Origin: Peromyscus leucopus
Taxonomy: Eukaryota > Chordata > Mammalia > Rodentia > Cricetidae
Direction of reading: 5' to 3'
DNA: 64,000 nt
NCBI RefSeq assembly: GCF_004664715.2
Contig: NC_051072.1
Span: forward strand, 124,001-188,000
Position 1 is the first letter of the stretch. Every line of letters starts with the position of its first letter. Below are positions 1-11,239 of this stretch, piece by piece. The position numbers and the translations under genes were made by a program. Under the pieces are notes generated by a model that saw nothing but the letters and a program-made list of their open reading frames with translations, did no database searches and was not told where the DNA came from.

Positions 1-664
1 GACAAAAATTAGAATCACCTGAAGATATTAGTATGGGGACCACCTGAGATTAGCTCTAAGGGAAAACAACAAACCTCTTAAGACAGCAAAACCTCTCTAA
101 GTTCTCTTTCAAGCTTTAAAAATCCTCCCTGCAATGCAGGAGGCAGGACAATTTCCTAAAAGCCTCTTCTAAGCTCTGTCTCTTCAAGCTCGTAAAAGAC
201 AGTGGGTCAGAGTCCCCTGAGGGAAACGCTTGGGAGAGTGTGGGTGCAGAGCTACAGAGAGCCCAAAAGGGCAGGAAACTTTACCTGAGAAGAGCAAAAA
301 AGCCAAGCTTTTCAGTTACAGCCAAGCTGAGGCATCAAGGGTTTTGTTTCTGAGTGAGCATTTCAGAATGAAAAGGTGCTCCTAATCATCCTAATGCAAA
401 GATCCCCTGAAGTAATGCAAACTGTTAGCATTGTATCCTTGCTTCTGAACAAAAACCCAGAGGCGACTGGCCAGCGTCTCTGAGTTGGAGTGCATTTTGG
501 GGACACTAGGGTTCCTGCAGTTGTAAACTTCCTGGAGCACAGAGCTGAGGCAGGAAGGTGCAGGACCCAGGGGAAGATTGCTAATGAACAAACAAAGCTA
601 AAGCTGGTGGGAACAGCATAGTTGTCTGCTTTCCTAAAAGTTCCAGGTTGATAGGTACACAGCT

Positions 665-720
<56 letters not shown>

Positions 721-1063
721 TTCTTATCAGAGTAAGGACCTTTCTGGGAAAACAGTAAAGCTGAACTGTGTCTGAAGCAGTTGTGTTGCTGAGTCAGAAC
801 ACTGTCTGGGGAAAGAGCCCAGCCAGGGCAGAACAGAACTATCCAGGAGAAAAGCTTTCTTTTCTGTCAGAGAAAGCACCTCTTTGAGAAAAGCTTTGTT
901 TCAACTAACTCTGATGAGATGAGGGAGTGCAGCCCTGAGGGGTGATTGCCTCTGGCATAAGGTCTGTTCTTGCTAAATATCACAGCTGCTAATAACATCA
1001 GGAGTTAAAGCTAATGAAGTAAAAATACTAAATCCTGAAAATGCTTTTTCTCAAAGTAAGCTA
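1..1063. other. Non-coding stretch with a 51-nt poly(A) run
   Basis: I recognise no gene here. An uninterrupted run of 51 A lies at 667-717. The DNA from about 960 onward leads into retroviral pol remnants and probably belongs to the same provirus, but I cannot align it to a known region. The short open frames have no recognisable domains. Confidence 0.5.
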
Positions 1064-2090
1064 ATGAAGGATACGTTTCATGAAAGAACATTTATGTTCT
1101 TGACTCCTTTGAATAGTAACAGTTTTGGTGAAAATATTGGAACTAACAACAATCAAGTCAAATTGTTTCAACAAACTCAAGACGCTATCCACAAAAGAAA
1201 GCTGCCATGCTTTATGGGCCATAATAGAGCTCAGTCCAATCCTCCTGGTCCTTTAGCTGAGGGTAATGCAATGGCTGATAAGTTAACAAAGATAGTAGCA
1301 TTATCCCAAGTGGAAATGGCTCAACAGTCATATGCTGTTCTTTATCAAAATAGCAAAAGCTTAAGAAAGTAATTCAATCTTACCAAAGAAGCAGTTTGTC
1401 AAATAGTTAAATGATGTGGGATATGTCAAATATTTCCTATTCCTCACTTAGGGGTAAACCCTTGAGGTCTTCTTCCCAATCATGTATGGCAAATGGATGT
1501 TACGCATATTGCAGAATTTGGCATTAAAATATATACATGTGACCACTGACACTTATTCGGGATTTTTAATGGCTAGTGCATAACCCGGGGAAGCTATAAA
1601 ACATGTAATTATGCACTGCTTGAAGTGTTTTTCATATAGTAGTAAGGCATTTCAACAATTTTGTACCCAATGGGAAATCGTACATAAAACAGGTATTCCT
1701 TATAATCCTCAGGGACAAGGTATTGTAGAAAGGGCTCATAGCAGTCTTAAAATTTCAAATAATAAAAGGAAGAAATTTACCCTCAATAGCTACATAATGC
1801 ATTAAATCATACTTTTTGGTCTGAACTTTTTGAATATGGATATCTGTGAACAGTCTGCCGCAGATAGATTTTGGCACAGTGGCACCCAAGTGACTTTCGA
1901 TCAAGTGAAATGGAAAGATCCCTGCTCGGATTATGGAAGGGTCTTGATCCTGTTTTAATGTGGGGTCAAGGACATGTTTGTGTCTTTTCACAAGAGGAGA
2001 ATGAAGCTCGGTGGTTACCAAAGCATCTGGTAAGGAGTGTGGAACTAAGAAATGTCAGCTCCAATGACTTTCCTATAAAGGAACCAGAAT
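1064..2090 (+). pseudogene. Class II ERV pol remnant (RNase H end and integrase), provirus 1
   Basis: This is the 3' part of a betaretrovirus-like pol gene. The first open piece (1064-1372) has the family's RNase H/integrase boundary wording (PGPLAEGNAMADKLT). From about 1443 there is the integrase core entry, with the first catalytic aspartate in WQMDVTHI. From 1690 comes the [17 protein letters not shown] motif carrying the catalytic glutamate, and at 1870-2035 the C-terminal integrase domain (WGQGHVCVFSQEENEARW). Stops and frameshifts separate these pieces, so no functional enzyme can be made. The same integrase segment recurs at 5700-6405 in a second, diverged copy on the same strand. Confidence 0.85.
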
Positions 2091-2402
2091 GAAAGTGGCT
2101 CGATTAGTATTTCTGAGGTTTTGTCACTGGTTAATGCAAACAGTGAGGAAACAGAGTTCAGAGCTGAGCCGCTTTTGGCTTTACTAGCTTCTTTAGAAAA
2201 ATACTTTATATCACCTAATAGCTGTGCAGTTTTTGGGTGAAGAGCTATACAGCAGCTAAATACGGTAATTTCACCCTCAGCGTGAAGTGAAGTTTTTGGT
2301 AGAGCCAACCAAAAGTACTGCTGTAATAGAAACATTTGTCTGATTGAAGTACTTAGGGGACCATTATGAATTTGGGTGAAGGGACAGCCTCTAGTTAAAA
2401 AC
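2091..2402 (+). pseudogene. Probable start of env remnant, provirus 1
   Basis: An ATG at 2091 follows directly on the integrase C-terminus, where env begins in class II proviruses. The frame is soon broken and I recognise no diagnostic env motif, so the call rests on position. A B1 SINE interrupts the sequence at 2412. Confidence 0.3.
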
Positions 2403-2411
2403 CGTCTACCA

Positions 2412-2587
2412 TAGCCAGGCGGTGGTGGCGCACGCCTTTAATCCCAGCACTCGGGAGGCAGAGGCAGGTGGATCTCTGTGAGTTTGAGGCCAGCCTGGGC
2501 TACCAAGTGAGTTCCAGGAAAGGCGCAAAGCTACACAGAGAAACCCTGTCTCGAAAAACCAAAAACCAAAAACCAAAAACCAAAAAA
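2412..2587 (+). repeat. B1 SINE
   Basis: A full-length B1 begins GCCAGGCGGTGGTGGCGCAC, has the TTTAATCCCAGCACTCGGGAGG core and ends in a (CAAAAAC)-type tail. It is flanked by the 9-bp duplication cgtctacca (2403-2411 and 2588-2596). The 3' half with the ggaaaggcgcaaagctacac wording is typical of cricetid B1. Confidence 0.95.
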
Positions 2588-2596
2588 CGTCTACCA

Positions 2597-4010
2597 CTGA
2601 CAGTACATTTCTGCCGGTTCCAGAAAGGCTGAGAGAACTCAGCAACTTTGGGGTGTGGCTTTGTCCCGAGAATGCTACAATCCCCTAGCAACAAATATCA
2701 CAACTCTATAATGACAACACTCATTAAATCCCAGTGCTTTATAACAAAGCTGACTATAAACTCTAAACTTTAGAAATGATGTATGTACTTCCTGTCTAGT
2801 TAAGAGACTCTTTCTAATAGAGATGGTGATAATAATTAAGAGTAAGAAGTAGAAAGACAAAAATAAGATATGTGAGTTTGTAGAAATTATTCTGTCTTGT
2901 TAGATCTGTGTTAAGAAATCTTTAGGTGTTTGCTAAGTTGGATACATGCTAATGGTAGCCTATATAAGTTTGTAAAATAGATCTATAGAATTCCTTTAAG
3001 AATATAAGCTTGCAAGAAGTATCTTAGGTAGTCTTAAGACATGTAGTAATAAGCTTGTAAGATGCTAGTTGTAAATGTAAGTTTAAATAAGAAATAAGAA
3101 GAATATAAGTATATAAGAATTAATAAGAAATATATTTGCTAAAGTAGTTCTATAGTTTCCTTAAAGTATAAGTAGATGTTAATATGTTATATGTGAGTTT
3201 GTAAAAATGTGTAAATGTTGAGTGAGTTTATGCTTAAGCACATGTTATGTGAGTTTGTAAAAAAGTGTAAATGTTAAGTGTGAGTCTATTCTTTTTTTTT
3301 TTTTTTTTTTTTTTTTTTGGTTTTTCGAGTCAGGTTTCTCTGTGTAGCTTTGCGCCTTTCTGGAACTCACTTGGTAGCCAGCTGCTCGAACTCACAGAGA
3401 TCCGCCTGCCTCTGCCTTCCAAGTGCTGGGATTAAAGGCGTGCGCCACCACCGCCCAGCGTGAGTCTATTCTTAATGTATATGGTGAAAGAACCTGAGAC
3501 ACAGAAGTTAATGTCCTAGTAGACTGCAAAGCAGGCAGTCTGAATGGTTTCAAAAGCTCCAGAAGCCACTAAGAAGCTAAGAATGGCATACGCCAGAACC
3601 AGCACAACAAGGCATCCGCAGCTGAGATCCATGGAAAATTGATGCAACACAGAAAAACCTGAGCTAACATCAAAAATGGTGTGGTTTAGAATGCTACTGT
3701 ACCTAAAAAGGTCTCTGTCTGTGAGAATAAAAGTTCAGAGACACTTGTTTGAACAAAAATTGTTAACTGCAAAAAGTTTTGGTTGAAAAATGTCTCTTCA
3801 TATTTGGAAGTGAAAGCCTGATACCAGAATTTATTTCTTGTTTGAACTTTTTGAACTTAAAATGAGATAAAATTACAAAAAGATTTTGGCTATGGATTTC
3901 TCATATTTGGAAGGCTAGTACCAGAATTTATCATTTAGTTTTAAGAGTTAAGAAATGAAATAAACAATAGAGATTTCATTGCAATGGAAAAATTTGAGTA
4001 ATGACCTAGG
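2597..4010 (+). other. AT-rich 3' part of provirus 1, no coding sequence
   Basis: No protein motif is visible. The DNA is AT-rich with imperfect internal repetition of a gtgagtttgtaaaa-like phrase (2871-3275). It lies between the pol remnant and the 3' LTR at 5407 and is probably decayed provirus sequence. A B1 interrupts it at 3294-3459. Confidence 0.45.
3294..3459 (-). repeat. B1 SINE, minus orientation
   Basis: The plus strand shows a T run followed by the reverse complement of B1 (GGGATTAAAGGCGTGCGCCA). A perfect 14-bp duplication gtgagtctattctt flanks it at 3280-3293 and 3460-3473, so the insertion is well preserved. Confidence 0.96.
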
Positions 4011-4356
4011 TGCTGTGGATATCACTCTATATAAATAAAACACTGATGGCCAGTGACCAGGCAGGAAGTATAGGCGGGACAAGGAGAGAGGAGAATTGGG
4101 GAAACAGGAAGAAGGAGGGAGAGACACAGCAGCCACCACCAGGACAAGCAGCATGTAAAGACGCCGGTAAGCCACAAGCGACGTGGCAAGGTATAGATTC
4201 ATAGAAATGGGCTAATTTAAGATAAAGAACAGTTAGCAAGAAGCCTGCCACGGCCATACAGTTTATAAGTGATATAAGCATCTGAGTGATTATTTTATAA
4301 GTGGATTGTGGGACTGCGGGGCTTGGTGGAAGCTGGAGAGAAGCCCTCCAGCAACA
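4011..4356 (+). mobile_element. Solo LTR, family starting TGCTGTGGA
   Basis: The element runs from TGCTGTGGATATCAC to CCAGCAACA, with TG/CA ends. It is flanked by a perfect 6-bp duplication cctagg (4005-4010 and 4357-4362), the size made by class II retroviral integrases. The same family occurs at 63642-63992 and as the paired LTRs of the 53349-56313 element. It inserted into the 3' part of provirus 1. Confidence 0.92.
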
Positions 4357-4362
4357 CCTAGG

Positions 4363-5406
4363 AACGGTGTTCTGGAATTGGGTTAAAAATGGAACTGTTT
4401 AAATGAAGAAATGTATTTCTACTTAGAATCAAGATGCAGTTTTGTGTATGCATATATGCTTTATTAACAGGTGATTTATGAATTGTTTTATGGAACTGTT
4501 TATGTAAAAATGGAATTAAGTTCAGAACTGGTTTTGTGTTACAAATGGAAATGTTTAAATGGAAAAGTTTGGGTTTTCTAACTAGGCTTGAGATTTTGCT
4601 TAAAAAATTATAAAGAAAAGGGAGAGTTAATATTCATTAGTCTAATTTCAAAAATTGTTTGAGTGGATTAATGTCATGTTTTGTTAGTAAGAAATGAAAA
4701 TGGGGTATACTAAGAGACTACTTTTAAAGTGTAAAAAAAATTATTATAAAACTGCTTTTGGAGGTTTTGCTGAAAGTTTTCAAAGCGTTAATGGTTAGGT
4801 TGAGAATACTGCATTTCTATATGAGCATATAGGAACTGTGTAAGTTTGGGTTCCTCTAGGTTTGAGATTTTGTTTAAAAAATTATAAAGAAAAGAGGAGT
4901 TATGACATTGAATTATGTTCACAGAAACCTATTGATATTAATGCACCCTGGTTTTGTGGAGTTAAGGAAATCTTTAAGTTTGATGTGAATACATCGAAGT
5001 TTTTCCTATGTTCTGTTAACAAGAAAATTCAAATGATTGAGTTAAAGTTGTAAGCAGAGAAAATTAACTATATATAGCACCATATATGCTAATTCAAATG
5101 CTTCTGTTAAGAGTTTGCTTTGAGTTGTAAGATTGAGAGAATTGTGCCTATGTATAGCAATATTTATGTTAACCTGTTAATGGTAATGATGAAGCTAAGG
5201 GATTCTTTAAGTTTGTAGTCACCTTAAGAGTTTTTGGTTTAGAAAGGGCTTGAGGCAGCTAAGACTGCTGTAGACACCTTGGACCTAATTCAAAAGAGAA
5301 ATGCCATCTTTATCATCCTCTACTCCCATACTGGGAGGTGTAACAGATATGGAGATTGCTGTAAGCCATTAATAGTTATTTTTTTTATATATTAAGAAGG
5401 GGGACA
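4363..5406 (+). other. 3' non-coding part of provirus 1, ending in polypurine tract
   Basis: This is AT-rich sequence. The 63-codon open frame at 4862-5053 has no recognisable domain. The stretch ends in a purine-rich tract (about 5392-5404, aagaaggggga) immediately before the LTR, the position of a retroviral polypurine tract. Confidence 0.5.
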
Positions 5407-5698
5407 TGTGGGAGCCCATTCTCGGGTTCCTCATGGCTTTACCCAGCAGGGTCTGAGATGGTCTGCACTTGGCTGTGCTGGAGGAGGAGGTCTTTTGCTC
5501 CACCCCTTGGCGTCTCTATAAAAACCCTGGGCCAGAGACAGTCGGGGCCCGTTGGAATAGGTTCCAGACCCTCTCAAGGCTATCCTTTATTTTCTATCTG
5601 TTTATCTCTGAAATAAATCCTTCTATCTAATATTTCCTGCTGCTCACACTCAAGAAAACTCTGGGGGAACTGTGGGGATGGTGGGTAAACGCCCCACA
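5407..5698 (+). mobile_element. 3' LTR of provirus 1
   Basis: The LTR starts TGTGGGAGCCCATTC and ends GCCCCACA, directly after a polypurine tract. It contains a TATA-like CTCTATAAAA near 5514 and a polyadenylation signal AATAAA near 5611. A diverged relative with about 44 extra bases is the solo LTR at 44696-45031. Sequence right of this LTR is integrase DNA of a second provirus rather than host DNA, so provirus 1 probably integrated into the pol gene of provirus 2. Confidence 0.88.
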
Positions 5699-6410
5699 AC
5701 CAAATTGTTAAAAAATTTGCTACATGTCCTCAACATTTAATTGTACCTCATTTTGGAGTAAATCCTCGAGGTTTTCCTCCTAATCATTTTTGACAAATGA
5801 ATGTCACTCATATTATAGAATTTGGAACACTGAAACATGTACATGTAACAATAGATACTTATTCAGGATTTTTAATGGTTACTGCTCAAATTGGTGAGGC
5901 TATTAAGCATGTAGCTGATCATTGCCTAACGTGTTTCTCCTATATGGGGATACCAAAAGTTATTAAAACTGGTAATGGATCTGGATATGTTAGTAAAGCT
6001 TTTTATCTATTTTGTTTTCAATGGCAAATTGAATATAAAACAGGGACTCCTTATAATCCTCAAGGAAAAGGTATTGTTGAGAAAGCTTAGAGCAGCCTCA
6101 AGATACATCTTAAAAAATTAAGGAAGGGGGAGTTATACCCCCAGTCACCACACAATGCTTTAAATCAGGCCTTATTTGTTTTAATTTTTTAAATGTGGAT
6201 GCTTCTAGAAAATCTGCAGCTGATCAATTTTGACATGAAGACACCACTAAATTTGATCTAGTTAAATGGAAAGATCCCTGTGCTGGCTTATGGAAGGGTC
6301 CCAACCCTCTATTGATATGGGGACTAGGGCATGTTTGTGTTTTTTCACAGGAAGAAAATGAAGCTCGTTGGTTGCCTAAACGATTGGTGCGGTGTATGGA
6401 GTAGAGAGAG
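5699..6410 (+). pseudogene. Class II ERV integrase remnant, provirus 2
   Basis: This is a second, diverged copy of the integrase seen at 1440-2040. The longest open piece is 97 codons (5797-6090). The family motif containing the first catalytic aspartate reads MNVTHI, so that residue is Asn here. The second (TDN in the family) reads TGN, so it is Gly. The glutamate in GIVEKA is present, then a stop truncates the frame. The C-terminal domain (WGLGHVCVFSQEENEARW) follows at about 6270-6400. The enzyme is dead by point mutation as well as by frame loss. The 5' half of this provirus is outside the window. Confidence 0.88.
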
Positions 6411-8095
6411 GCTGGCCCTGATGTTGCTGATGACCGTCCAGAGATGCCAGAGTGAGACCTATTGGGCCTGTGTTCCTGATGCACCAATTTACATCCTGCC
6501 ACTTGGAAAGGAAAAGGAATTGTGGTTGTGGTTAAGGATACCGGGCTGTTAGATCGACCTTTCACCCAAGAGTTCCAGATTACTCACAATTTTTCTTATA
6601 TTGGATATGGTAAAGGGATCCCTATATGTTTTACAAAAGATACTACTTTAGAGGGATGTCTTGGAATGTTTCCAAAACAAGTATTGGAACATGATAAACA
6701 ATGTACCAGTTATACAAAGTTATTGCTTCCTCAGGGTAATTGGACAAGTAATACTTCACCATCCAACGATTTCCTTCATGCACAAAAGAACTGCGAGAGT
6801 CTAACAGAACTTTGTTTTGGAGATGATGTACTGGCATTGTTCCTTTAAGGTACAACATCACAGGGATACAACAGTATATTCTTGACTGGTCTGGAAATCA
6901 GGAAGACTATAGTGACTCTTATGCTGTGTCTACAGCAGAATCTTGGGACTAAGGAATGTCAGCTGGAATTTGTGGAATTCCAGTACTGGATCTCCACAAA
7001 CTTATGTTTGGAAAATTGCTGCTGCCATGGGAACAGTCAGAGGACGTTCCAGGCATTTGAAACCTGTTTGTCCTTTGAAAGGAACTGTTTTAGCTTGTGT
7101 TAAAATGCCCTATGTTCTTTTAGTTGGTGAAACAAATATTTCTATGAATGGTTCTGTGTTTAATGTATCATTTTGACCGATTGTATTTCCCAAATGGATA
7201 ATCACATTCGTGTAATAATTTAAAACAACCTTTATTTGTTATATTGTCAGTATATATGAATGATCCATGGTTTGATGATAAAGGGCTATAAGAAATTGAA
7301 GAAACTGGGGCTGGAGAGATGGCTCAGCGGTTAAGAGCACTGGCTGTTCTTCCAGAGGTCCTGAGTTCAATTCCCAGCAACCACATGGTGGCTCACAACC
7401 ACCCATAATGAGATCTGGTGCCTTCTTCTGGCCTGTAGGCATACATGCAGGCAGAATACTGTATGCATAATAAATAAATAAATAAAGAAAGAAAGAAAGA
7501 AAAAGAAATTGAAGAAATTAAGAAAGCTTTAAGCAGGCAGAAGCATGTTGCTGGATTAGTTATATCAGGAATTGCAGCTCATGTTACTATGCTTGCTACT
7601 ACTACGGTGGCTTCAGTGGCTTTGTCTCAATCCATTCAGACAGCACGGTTTGTAAATCAATTGTCTATGAATGTCTCTATGACATTAGAGACACAAAAAG
7701 ATATTGATGTAAAAATGGAACATAAATTGAATGCTTTATATGATATGGTACAATTTTTGGGAGATAAACTCCAAAGTCTGAAAGCTAGAGTGCATTTGAA
7801 ATGTCATGCTAATTATGAATGGATTTGTGTTACATCGTCTGTGTACAATGAAAGTGCAATTGGATGGGAAAAGGTTAAGGCACATCTTAAAGGAATTTGA
7901 CATGATTCTAATCAATCCTTAGATTTGGCTAAATTACATCAAGAGATTATAGAAATGAGAAAGGCTAAATTGGATTTTGATGCAGTTAAAACAGCTAAAG
8001 ATAATCTAGAACAATTTAAAATGGATACCACATCATTGTCATCATTTATTTCCTTCTTAAGTAGTGTTATAGCTATTGGGGCATTATCTTAGTAG
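6411..8095 (+). pseudogene. Class II ERV env remnant (surface and transmembrane parts), provirus 2
   Basis: Several broken open pieces represent a betaretrovirus/HERV-K-type envelope gene. Surface-subunit pieces lie at 6522-6848 and 6943-7176, with several N-glycosylation sites. The transmembrane-subunit piece (7589-7900) has an alanine-rich hydrophobic start, a heptad region and the cysteine pair region around KCHANYEWIC, followed by a VYNES glycosylation site, which matches the order in class II transmembrane proteins. A stop at 7898, further breaks, and a B2 SINE at 7305-7503 interrupt it. Confidence 0.8.
7305..7503 (+). repeat. B2 SINE inside the env remnant
   Basis: B2 begins GGGGCTGGAGAGATGGCTCA and contains the tRNA-derived A and B boxes. 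It ends in a (TAAA)/(GAAA) tail at 7470-7503. A perfect 14-bp duplication agaaattgaagaaa flanks it (7291-7304 and 7504-7517). Confidence 0.96.
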
Positions 8096-8383
8096 ACATA
8101 ATTTGTTTGCCTAAAATTCTCAAGCTGATTTTGAACTCATTACAGAGATTGGGCTCATAACTCCACAGAGTAAAACTCTGCATATTCCTCTGATTCAACA
8201 CCAGAGGCTGGTAGCTAAGGATGGGTAACTTTTCTTTGCCTCCTTTCAACCTAAGACAGGACGTGAATGATGAAATTCATGCTGCCATGATGGGTAAGAT
8301 TGGAAGGTGATAAGAAAACACCTAAGACAGGCATGGTCATCTGAGAGATTCAAGAGTCTTAAAATAAATAAAAAAGGAGGAAT

Positions 8384-8838
8384 TGTGGGAGCCCACAACT
8401 GGCTCAGTTTTCCAGTTTGAATCTGAAGTCTATTCTGAGTCAATAGAGTTCAAGATTGTCTGCTCCAAGGCTGTGAGAAAGTTCTGATTAGCCCACAGAG
8501 TCTCCTTGAAGGGCTGTGAGAAAGTCCTGATAAGCCCATATTAGGGAATATACTATCTAGCTAGATGCAGGCTGTTGCTGCCTTCAGTAGTACATTGAGA
8601 TAGAAAATGAAACTGCCTATTCCTGGATGCAAGGCAGGATAGACAATGATTGAATGCCTGTGCTGTGCATTGTTTTACCTCTGTCCTTCAAAACTGTATA
8701 TAAGCTGCCTGAAAACTGGGGGCTGTGCAGCATTGACCAGCAGACCTCTCGACTCTTTTCTGTATTCTTCATTGTCTCTACAATCCTCACACCTCTACCC
8801 AGCTACCCAGATGACTGTCAGAAGGCTATGATATTACA
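8384..8838 (+). mobile_element. 3' LTR of provirus 2
   Basis: The purine tract aaaaaaggaggaat (8370-8382) precedes TGTGGGAGCCCACAACTGG, and the LTR ends near GATATTACA. A TATA-like TGTATATAAGC lies near 8696. Immediately to the right begins DNA shared with 45385 onward, so the LTR end at 8838 coincides with the first base of recognisable host sequence. Confidence 0.82.
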
Positions 8839-10929
8839 GGAGTCCACTCACTTGATCCCTCATGATGCCTTCCCAGGAGGATGCTGACCCTCTATAAATA
8901 TTATGATGGCCAGATGCATGTGCTGTAATCATTCTTAAAACAGGTCAGTATAAATATGTCTAAAACCAAAAAGGGTTAAAATGATATTTACTTGGGGAGA
9001 ATTTAATACATGTATGTTAAATGTTTTATTTAATCCCCACATTTCTTCACCTGTTGTTTCTTACCCTTAAAAACACTTTACTCTCCCTATTTGGTTGGCT
9101 TTTTCTGTGTTATTTCTTCATTCCTCTTAGTGCTCCCTCCATGTGTAGGGGTGCAGGACAGTTGACTGGAACCTGGAACACTCCAAGAATGACTGTCTCC
9201 CTCAGGAGCCATCAATTGCCAAATAGCTCCTCCACAGGGTGAGACATTGTGAGACCCTTATGCAACCATGCTTATTGTATGCTGGGGTATAGCCTGTGGA
9301 AGTGTTGTATAGGTAGCAATAGTCACAGTATGTTCAAGTGTAGACTAATTGAAAAAGGTCTTTATCCTACAAAAATATGAAGCCAGATAGTGGGGTAAAT
9401 TCTGAAAGATCAGAGAGACAGAACAAGCCACAGCCAACTTCACCTTGCCAACCTCTCAGCTGATCTTGTCTCCTTAGATGGCAGGGTTCTGAGTCTTCAC
9501 CCAAACGGATCTTAGCTGAACTCCTGCTCAAAAGCCTAAAAGCTTAAAAGCGTCTAGTTCCTGGTCCTCATGTCTTGCATACCTTTCTGCTTCCAGCCAT
9601 CACTGTCTGGGATTAAAGGTGTGTGTCACCAAGTCTGGCTGTTTCCAGTGTGACCTTGAACTCACAGAGATCCAGATGGATCTCTGCCTCCCAAGTGATG
9701 GGATTACGGGCATGTTTACCAACATTTTCTGGCTTCTATGTCTAACTAAGCTGGTGGCTGTTCTGTTCTTCGACCCCCGGATAAGCCTATTGGGTTACAT
9801 AATATATCAACCACATTCAAGCATGAAATGGTACTGACATTTCTACCAATGTTTCACTGTTCTAAAAATGATTCAACGTTTCTACTGTCTCACTGCAGAC
9901 ATCTATTTCTTCCTCTGACCTTTCTAACTCTATTCTCTCAGATTTCCCTGACTTTTAGCTTTAGATAAGTGTAAGAAACCTCTTTCACAATGTGTGACAC
10001 AGGTATCACTTTTAGATCAGGGCCCTCCACAGGCTAATATTCTCTATACTTCGACCAGTGTGCATCTGTGTATTATTCTCTATCTACAACACAACTAATA
10101 TTTTCTGGTGGGTGTTGAGAGGTGCCTGACTCTGTGGGATAAAGATAAGAACTTGGGTTCCTGACTCTGTGGCATAAAGATGAACCTTGGGCTCATTTAG
10201 TTAGTATCCACTTATTAGAATAACAACATTCAATTCTCTCTAGGTCATATCACCAAGCTGAGCTAAAGTATATTACCAAATTAATATCACATCAGTTATA
10301 ATTTGTGGAATAAGCATTAAATCCAACCAGAAAAATCATTGATTACTCTCATAACATGTCTGTCATTATTGCTCTATGGGCACTGTTGTTTTTTATCTGG
10401 GGCACAGCAGCTGCACCTCATACTATCGATGCCTCAGCTGATGACTTCACCTCTTCAGCTGCAGCTGCTGCCTTGACGCTGAGGCCTTAGACTGGAAGAG
10501 CCTTCCTGTAGTTTTAACTAAGTCATTGTCTTTTATTTTACCAATAAGGATTCTGGAGCCAGATGCTGGGTGAAAACCTGCTAGCTCAGAGAGAAAAGAG
10601 TTTTTTGCACACCAAGGGGAGATGTTACAGGAGTTTAGATGACTCCACTGGGAAAAACAACAGTAACTATGCCACAGCCCAGATTTCAGATTCCAGGTAC
10701 CCAGGGGACAATTTCAGGGCATGGTAAAGGTTTCAGAGAACATTTATAGTTACAGAAGAAAGAGGCTCATTAATCAAGGCAAGTTTCAAACACACTGCTT
10801 GGACAAATTGTTGGGGTTAGCAAAGAGAAATCTCTACAGCTCTCTGATGACATTCTTAACATTTTTGCTATTGGAAGTTAGATGTTCTTGCTGACATTCC
10901 AAAATGATTCCTAACATTCTCCACTATGG
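8839..10929. repeat. Segmental-duplication flank, copy 1 (downstream of ZNF copy 1)
   Basis: Apart from the LTR at 9339-9815, this DNA aligns by eye with 45385-47714. Shared stretches include the AGTCCACTCACTTGAT start, the GTGCTCCCTCCATGTGTAGG phrase near 9130/46165 and the GCAGCTGCACCT phrase near 10405/47180. No gene is visible. It is the 3' flank of the zinc-finger gene on the minus strand. Confidence 0.85.
9339..9815 (-). mobile_element. Solo LTR (B1-containing 0.5-kb LTR family), copy-1 specific
   Basis: On the minus strand the element starts TGTGGTTGATA and ends CTACA; it carries B1-derived internal phrases (CTTTAATCCCAGACA-like). A perfect 6-bp duplication ttcaag flanks it (9333-9338 and 9816-9821). 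The paralogous site near 46365 is empty, so it inserted after the duplication or was lost from copy 2. Confidence 0.9.
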
Positions 10930-11239
10930 ATTCATTGAGGTGGATAAGATCTGAATTGTTAGCAAATATTTTACCACACTTCACACACTCATGGAGTTTG
11001 AGTCAGAATAAATCATTTGATGTATTTCAAGGGTTGAAAAGGTAAACATTTTAAGACATTTGTAGGATACTTCTTCCATATGAACTATATCATGTGTTGA
11101 GTAAGCACATAAAGATTAACAAAGTTTTTGATACATTGCCCACAATTTTAGGGATTGTCTTCAGAATGAATTTCCTTTTCTTTTTTATTTTGTCTAAAGG
11201 ATGAAGGTGAAGAGAACCTTCTGTCACATATTCACAGTT
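10930..11239 (-). pseudogene. Decayed zinc fingers downstream of the ZNF copy 1 stop
   Basis: Just after the stop codon the minus strand keeps finger-like wording (reverse complements of CACACTTCACAC and TCTTCAGAATGAAT phrases) but with broken frames. The matching region in copy 2 is 47715-48019. The ancestral array was therefore longer, and both copies now end at the same stop position. Confidence 0.7.

Noticed and set aside
667..717. Tail of a processed pseudogene
   Set aside because: No gene-like sequence and no target duplication beside the A run were found, so I list it only as a homopolymer.
3280..3473. Possible small inverted or tandem repeat at 3280 and 3460
   Set aside because: The identical 14-mers are the target duplication of the B1 at 3294-3459.
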